Origin: Actinidia chinensis | Lineage: Eukaryota > Streptophyta > Magnoliopsida > Ericales > Actinidiaceae | Reading direction: 5' to 3' | Length of the DNA stretch: 10,000 nt | Assembly (NCBI GenBank): GCA_009663005.1 | Contig: CM018903.1 | Span: 11,765,085 to 11,775,084 of the forward strand | Shown: positions 6,746 through 10,000 of the stretch, one piece after another | Layout of the letters: each line of letters opens with the position of its first letter | How positions within the stretch are numbered: position 1 is the first letter of the stretch | Notes under the pieces: model-generated | What the model was told of the DNA's origin: nothing | The model's database searches: none | What the model saw: the letters and a program-made list of their open reading frames with translations, nothing else | Program-made: the position numbers and the translations under genes

Positions 6746-7378
6746 TCAGAGGGTGTCTAGAAGATTATCTACAGCTTTGGTTGCTCCTACTTCTACCTTT
6801 GGCTCCTTTGTTGCCTAGGCATCTTCTACCTCGGTCCTGCCATCAACAACTTTTTCATCCTCTATCAGACAGTTGGTATACTTATTCCAATGAAGCTTGG
6901 GAGGAAAATTGGCAAGGACAGCTTAGGAAGGTCCAAAAAAGCAATAGAGGGCGTCTCCGCTGCCGATGTAGCATCATCCGGGGGTGTTTCAAGCTCCCTA
7001 AGACACTTGAGCCAACCTTTGTCAAATGCATGCGGTCGCACCTAGGCTACTTAGCGAACGTAGCATAACACAGCTCTATTCCAGCTGCGATTGAAGACGT
7101 GATGGGAAATAGGACCTTGGGCTACTTTCTGAATCTCAGATAACTTCCCCCGAATCTTATCTGGCTCGCCATATGCAGGGTCAAATTCCTCTAATGCAAC
7201 GATAGTAACCTCGGCTGAAGCAACGCTCTCATTCGACTAAAGTTGAGCACTCAATAACGAGCTTCGCGTTCATCTTCTTTAACTTTTCCTATGGAGTGGA
7301 GGTTGTCTTTTGTGCTCTCTTTAGCTTGTCAAAGCATTTCTTTTCACAATGACGACTAATTATGGCCCTCTAGAGGGC
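6746..7378 (-). pseudogene. Antisense gene, exon 3
   Basis: Reads 'RAIISRHCEKKCFDKLKRAQ' with a TAG just before it, then 'EKLKKMNAKLVIECSTLVE', a charged, helix-forming stretch typical of coiled coils. After a one-base shift come 'ESVASAEVTIVALEEFDPAY' and 'EPDKIRGKLSEIQKVAQG'. A further shift leads to 'AFDKGWLKCLRELETPPDD' and 'LDLPKLSLPIF'. A last shift gives an acidic/lysine tail (EDEKVVDGRTEVEDA, TKEPKVEVGATKA) to TGA at 6748-6746. The final stop is followed by AT-rich DNA and the AATAAA signal. Confidence 0.62.
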
Positions 7379-7465
7379 CTATAAAAGACAAAGATACTCA
7401 ATACAAAATACTGCCAAGTGTTCAAACTTCATAAAGTAGCAAGACAACTATGCTTGGATACTTAC
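7379..7465 (-). other. Intron 2 of the antisense gene
   Basis: Donor TTCAA|GTAAGTATCC at 7465 is close to the plant consensus; acceptor TGTCTTTTATAG|GCC at 7379. Length 87, T-rich near the acceptor, contains an in-frame TAG. Phase 0. Confidence 0.7.
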
Positions 7466-8380
7466 TTGAATGAGATGCATTACATTAAGGTTACAGGCTA
7501 TCACTCTATCTTCCTCATTCAGATATTCCACATCCCCGGGCAGCATGATAGCCTATGCTAAGGCAATGCAAGTGTCGTTCTCCCAAGCTGTGTCAACAAT
7601 AGTAACTCGCTGCCGAAGCTCTCCCACTAAAAGATTTGGATCCCAGAACTCAGGGGGTGCAGCAAGAGTTGATGAAGAGGTACTTACTGAGATGGCTTGT
7701 ACACCGCGTTATATTTTGCAGAAGGTGCCTACATCAGCAGCCTTCCCTTTATATTTTTTGGGATATGGGGAGAAGCGCAAGCTTAGTACTATTGGAGCAA
7801 GAGCAGGAGTTAGAGTGAGAATAAGAGCTTGAGCCTTATGTTTCTCTTGGACTAGTTCATTGGGGTCTTCAAACTTTATTAGCTTCGGCGGCATCTTAAC
7901 TTTAGAACATGAGTCCACTAGAATAGGATCAACCGAGGCCAAGTTTCCATTCGGGATCGCTGGTTCCTCCTCGACCACTTCAACCTCTTATTCAACCTCT
8001 TGTTTACCCTCTAGCACGATAATGGCATCTGTGAGCTCACTAACTGAAAGTTGGAGTGAGTTGGAACAACTGGTGGTGCTAGAACTTGGTTTTTTTCCTC
8101 CTTTTGTTGTGCTAGTTCTCAAGCAAGCTTGACAGCCCCTCATCAAGTTCTTGGTTGAGGTCATCTGAGTTGAAGCACTGGACCCATTAAGTAGGTTCAC
8201 AAATATGGAATGGAGGAAGGGCAACCTGACTGAGTTGTTCTTCATGATGGGGGATTGTATGGCAGTAGATGGGCTCGTATTGAAAAAGGATAGCAACATC
8301 CCAGGGCTCTTGACTGTTGTTCACGTGTTTACTGGCTTTTCTATACCACGGGATCCATTCTCGAAAAAGGGTGCTAAATT
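7466..8380 (-). pseudogene. Antisense gene, exon 2
   Basis: Opens with 'EFSTLFREWIPWYRKASKHV', 'SQEPWDVAILFQYEPIYCH' and 'HEEQLSQV', followed by a TAA. The same frame continues to 'LDEGLSSLLEN'. A shift near 8120 leads to 'TTKGGKKPSSSTTSCSNS', a Ser/Thr-rich linker, then 'LTDAIIVLEGKQEVE' and, past a TAA, an acidic/proline segment (VVEEEPAIP). Beyond 'KKYKGKAADVGTFCKI' there is one more TAA. The frame then runs through 'SVSTSSSTLAAPPEFWDPN', 'VDTAWENDTCIALA', a TAG, 'AIMLPGDVEYLNEEDRV' and 'NLNVMHLIQ' up to the donor. Long coding-like runs separated by single stops argue for a formerly real exon. Confidence 0.68.
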
Positions 8381-8484
8381 CTGCTAGACAGATCAGTTGA
8401 GATATCAATAAATAGTAAAAAATTGTGCAAGTACAATAAGGATGAGATCAATACAACCGACATATAAAATACATAAAGACTCAC
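8381..8484 (-). other. Intron 1 of the antisense gene
   Basis: Donor GATG|GTGAGT at 8484 and acceptor TCTAGCAG|AATTT at 8381; length 104, T-rich, with a stop when read through. Phase 1 joining (g + aa) connects 'GRIVD' to 'EFSTLFREW' in frame. The acceptor is a TAGCAG pair, so an alternative site three bases earlier is possible. Confidence 0.7.
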
Positions 8485-9050
8485 CATCAACTATCCTACC
8501 ATTATGCCTAGGGAAGGCATGTACTCGATCAATCCCAATTCGGAACTCCCAATTGCCCGAGATCTAGACAAAGTCATCGAGGTATATATCCTTGTATGGG
8601 ATCTTAGTCACTAAACTTGTCAGGGCTATTGGGTTTCTTGGAGTCTGGGGTAGTGGTTGCTAGTGGACAAGTTGGTACCAGGCCCCATTTTAGGCATACC
8701 ACATTATAAATATGTAAAAGGTCATATGCGCCAAACTCCAGTCCTTCCATTCACACTAAAGTGTTCATCACGAGCACGATCCGAATGAAATTTATTGAAA
8801 CTTGCATAAATGTAAGTCAGCAACGTGTCATAACTTCCTTTAGTAGTGGACTAATCAGGAACTGAAGTCCAGCTTGGTGAATAAGCCACGTGCAGACCGG
8901 GATGCGATCCACATTTCCTTGCATTATAGAAACCACCTCATTTGGGCCTATCCTCTCTCTCAAAACATCATCCAGGATGTCAAGCTCACTTTTAAATTGG
9001 GCTAGTGTGGCGTCATCATGCACTAAGCATTGAGCTCGGTTTAGTTTCAT
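8485..9050 (-). pseudogene. Antisense gene, exon 1
   Basis: ATG 9050 opens a frame that stays open to 8817 (77 codons). After its stop the reading moves through other frames: 'TYIYASFNKFHS', 'EGLEFGAYDLLHIYNVV' (a second frame), 'GTNLSTSNHYPRL', then 'KIPYKDIYLDDFV-stop-ISG' and 'NWEFRIGIDRVHAFPRHN'. The last part runs in frame to 'GRIVD' and the splice donor. Two or three indels are therefore needed in the middle. The region upstream (9051-9247) has no continuing frame and is probably leader. Confidence 0.65.
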
Positions 9051-9247
9051 GTTTTAAAAAAGATAAACACCTCAGTGAGAATGAGCTCTATCCTAGGTGA
9101 GGTTTACAATAAACGGTCAGGCACAGAGCTAGGAGAACTCCATAGGAGTTTTGAGCGCTGTCCACATGCGACTTATCTACGTACTACTGAGGTTCAACTT
9201 TCAAGCTGTCGTTCCAGCTAGAATCTCTCTCGACGAAAGAACAGCTT

Positions 9248-9258
9248 AAGGGGGAAAA
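9248..9258 (+). other. Polypurine tract
   Basis: AAGGGGGAAAA, an 11-base purine run preceded by 'cagctt', resembles the 'cttggggg' type tract just before the 3' LTR in plant gypsy elements, where plus-strand DNA synthesis starts. It lies just upstream of the antisense gene's leader. No clear TG start of an LTR follows; 'tcctaacc' is next and 'tgggatgaaatcc' begins at 9270. Confidence 0.6.
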
Positions 9259-9748
9259 TCCTAACCTTATGGGATGAAATCCTAACATTAGTAGGAAATA
9301 GAGTGATCAGAAAGTCAGATTCAATAAAATAGCATGGGTCAGATCTGTTTCAATAGGGGCAATTCATACCCATTCCGAAATTGACTTCTATTATAAAATT
9401 TAACAAAAAGATGGACAATGCTTTTGTACGTTACAGGGATAATTCATACTCAAATGTGATGGGACCTACATTTTTGGGACCCTATCACATGTGAACATGC
9501 ATTGTACATGTACACAAAATGTATTATTCATAATAAAATTGAAAAATATAATTTATGTGTACCAAATCAGCCAATTCCCTAAAAGCAATTGGGCAAATAT
9601 TTCCTTAAAATTTGGGCAAAGAGGATATTTCCCATCACTCCATGTTTACATTCAAAATGGTAATTTATAAAAAATAAAAAATATTAAAGGCCTTAATTTA
9701 TTTAGAAATGGCATGTAGTAATGCAATTTTATAAGGAATAAATGAATA

Positions 9749-9795
<47 letters not shown>

Positions 9796-10000
9796 CACAT
9801 CTGGAGATCCTAATGTAATCACCATAACATTGAGACCAACTCCCACGACCTCCACCTTCAACCGGCAATCAACTCTAGTGACCTTCGCCTTCCACTAGCG
9901 ATCCCTAACGCCATCTGACTACTATCTCCATTGACCCCCCTAAAGCCGAGAGATAACCACCTCAAACCACTTCCTCCAGCCACTTCTCTCTTGGCAGTGT
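9259..10000. other. Possible start of a 3' LTR or flanking DNA, with no gene
   Basis: Mostly AT-rich, with no recognisable coding sequence. 'aaatcctaac' is repeated at 9256-9265 and 9277-9286. 'aggg(a/gc)aattcata' occurs near 9355 and 9435. Two short palindromes lie at 9486-9495 (tcacatgtga) and 9505-9516 (tgtacatgtaca). Positions 9830-9995 are C-rich and G-poor. I found no copy of any part of 1128-1638 here, so it is either the first part of a long 3' LTR that continues past the window or unrelated flank. Confidence 0.45.
9747..9796. repeat. (TA)15 microsatellite
   Basis: An uninterrupted (TA)15 at 9759-9788, preceded by a (TG)3 patch and followed by 'ttatatacac'. The purity of the run suggests active slippage. 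Confidence 0.95.

Larger units (their letters stand above)
6746..9050 (-). pseudogene. Antisense accessory gene of the retrotransposon, three exons (Transposase_28-like start)
   Basis: The proposed ATG at 9050 has good context (aaaacATGaaa). Exons are 9050-8485, 8380-7466 and 7378-6746, with introns of 104 and 87 bases. The start (about 77 intact codons) includes 'VDRIPVCTWLIHQAGLQFLI' and 'SPLLKEVMTRC'. It resembles the 'VxxxxFxxAGLRFPLHPFxxxxL' segment of plant 'putative gypsy type transposon' proteins. Later parts include 'YLDDFV', 'SGNWEFRIG', 'PEFWDPNLLVGELRQRVTIV', 'AIMLPGDVEYL', 'GWLKCLRELETPPDD' and an acidic tail 'DNLLDTL' before TGA at 6748-6746. At least four stops and about four frameshifts make it a pseudogene. 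The biochemical role of this protein family is unknown to me. Tat-lineage elements such as maize Grande are known to carry antisense ORFs in this place, which supports an element-borne gene over a host gene. Confidence 0.72.
1128..9258 (+). mobile_element. Decayed Ty3/gypsy LTR retrotransposon, Tat lineage
   Basis: The internal part holds, in order, gag (1686-3135), reverse transcriptase (about 3310-4010), RNase H (about 4010-4506), a second archaeal-type RNase H (4727-5060) and integrase (about 5165-5729). A long 3' region with tandem repeats and an antisense gene follows, then a polypurine tract. Integrase after RT/RNase H defines Ty3/gypsy rather than Copia. Two successive RNase H domains, and no chromodomain after integrase, are known marks of the Tat lineage. 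Every domain carries stops or frameshifts, protease is absent and integrase is internally deleted, so the copy is old and not autonomous. The left edge is set by an abrupt change from AT-rich DNA to mixed sequence near 1128. The right edge is uncertain: 9258 is the end of the polypurine tract, and any 3' LTR would lie beyond it. Confidence 0.88.

Noticed and set aside
6781..7068. Plus-strand open frame of 95 codons with a Leu/Pro-rich start
   Set aside because: It is the complement of the charged tail of the antisense gene; the minus-strand reading has the recognisable GWLKCLREL pattern.
7470..8132. Plus-strand open frames at 7470-7832, 7636-7818 and 7860-8132
   Set aside because: They overlap antisense exon 2, show no family motif, and have low-complexity Ser/Thr/Arg content expected from reading the opposite strand of a coding region.
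1467..9788. The (TA)8 at 1467 and (TA)15 at 9759 as matching positions in two LTRs
   Set aside because: The flanking sequences do not agree on either side; TA repeats are common in plant DNA.
9652..9861. Minus-strand open frame of 69 codons
   Set aside because: Its centre is the (TA)15 repeat translated as alternating Ile/Tyr, so it is not a gene.

Overview
This window looks like nuclear DNA of a flowering plant. It is AT-rich, has no bacterial-type gene packing, and is dominated by decayed transposable elements. Nothing in it is an intact protein-coding gene. About 8 kb (roughly 1128-9258 or beyond) is one old Ty3/gypsy LTR retrotransposon. The order gag, reverse transcriptase, RNase H, a second (archaeal-type) RNase H and integrase points to the non-chromodomain Tat branch (relatives of Ogre, Retand and Grande).

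Layout: 1-700 is AT-rich DNA with no recognisable gene. Positions 702-1030 hold a relic of a LINE ORF2 C-terminal zinc-binding region. Positions 1128-1638 are a probable truncated 5' LTR with a TATA-like tract, followed by a decayed primer-binding region near 1639. gag runs from 1686 to about 3135 and pol from about 3310 to 5729, both broken by many stops and frameshifts. The protease segment is missing, and most of the integrase core and its C-terminal region have been deleted, leaving the first part joined to the last codons of pol. Positions 5730-6745 form the spacer after pol, with a perfect 18-bp inverted repeat, an exact 55-bp-period tandem array and a longer ~128-bp-period array. A polypurine tract lies at 9248-9258. 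The 3' LTR cannot be confirmed: nothing after 9258 resembles 1128-1638.

The most informative part is the minus strand from 9050 to 6746. Reading it with two clear plant-type introns (8484-8381 and 7465-7379) gives a three-exon antisense gene. It converges on pol, ends in an acidic tail at 6746, and has an AATAAA signal about 70 bases further on. Its start resembles the plant 'putative gypsy type transposon' proteins (Transposase_28-like). Antisense extra ORFs are known in Tat-lineage elements, so this is probably such an accessory gene, itself now a pseudogene.

In a living ancestor, gag-pol would have made the particle and the reverse transcription and integration enzymes from the 5' LTR, while the accessory protein was made and spliced from the opposite strand. 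This copy can do neither autonomously. I read all frames by eye; family assignments rest on remembered motif patterns, not database searches.
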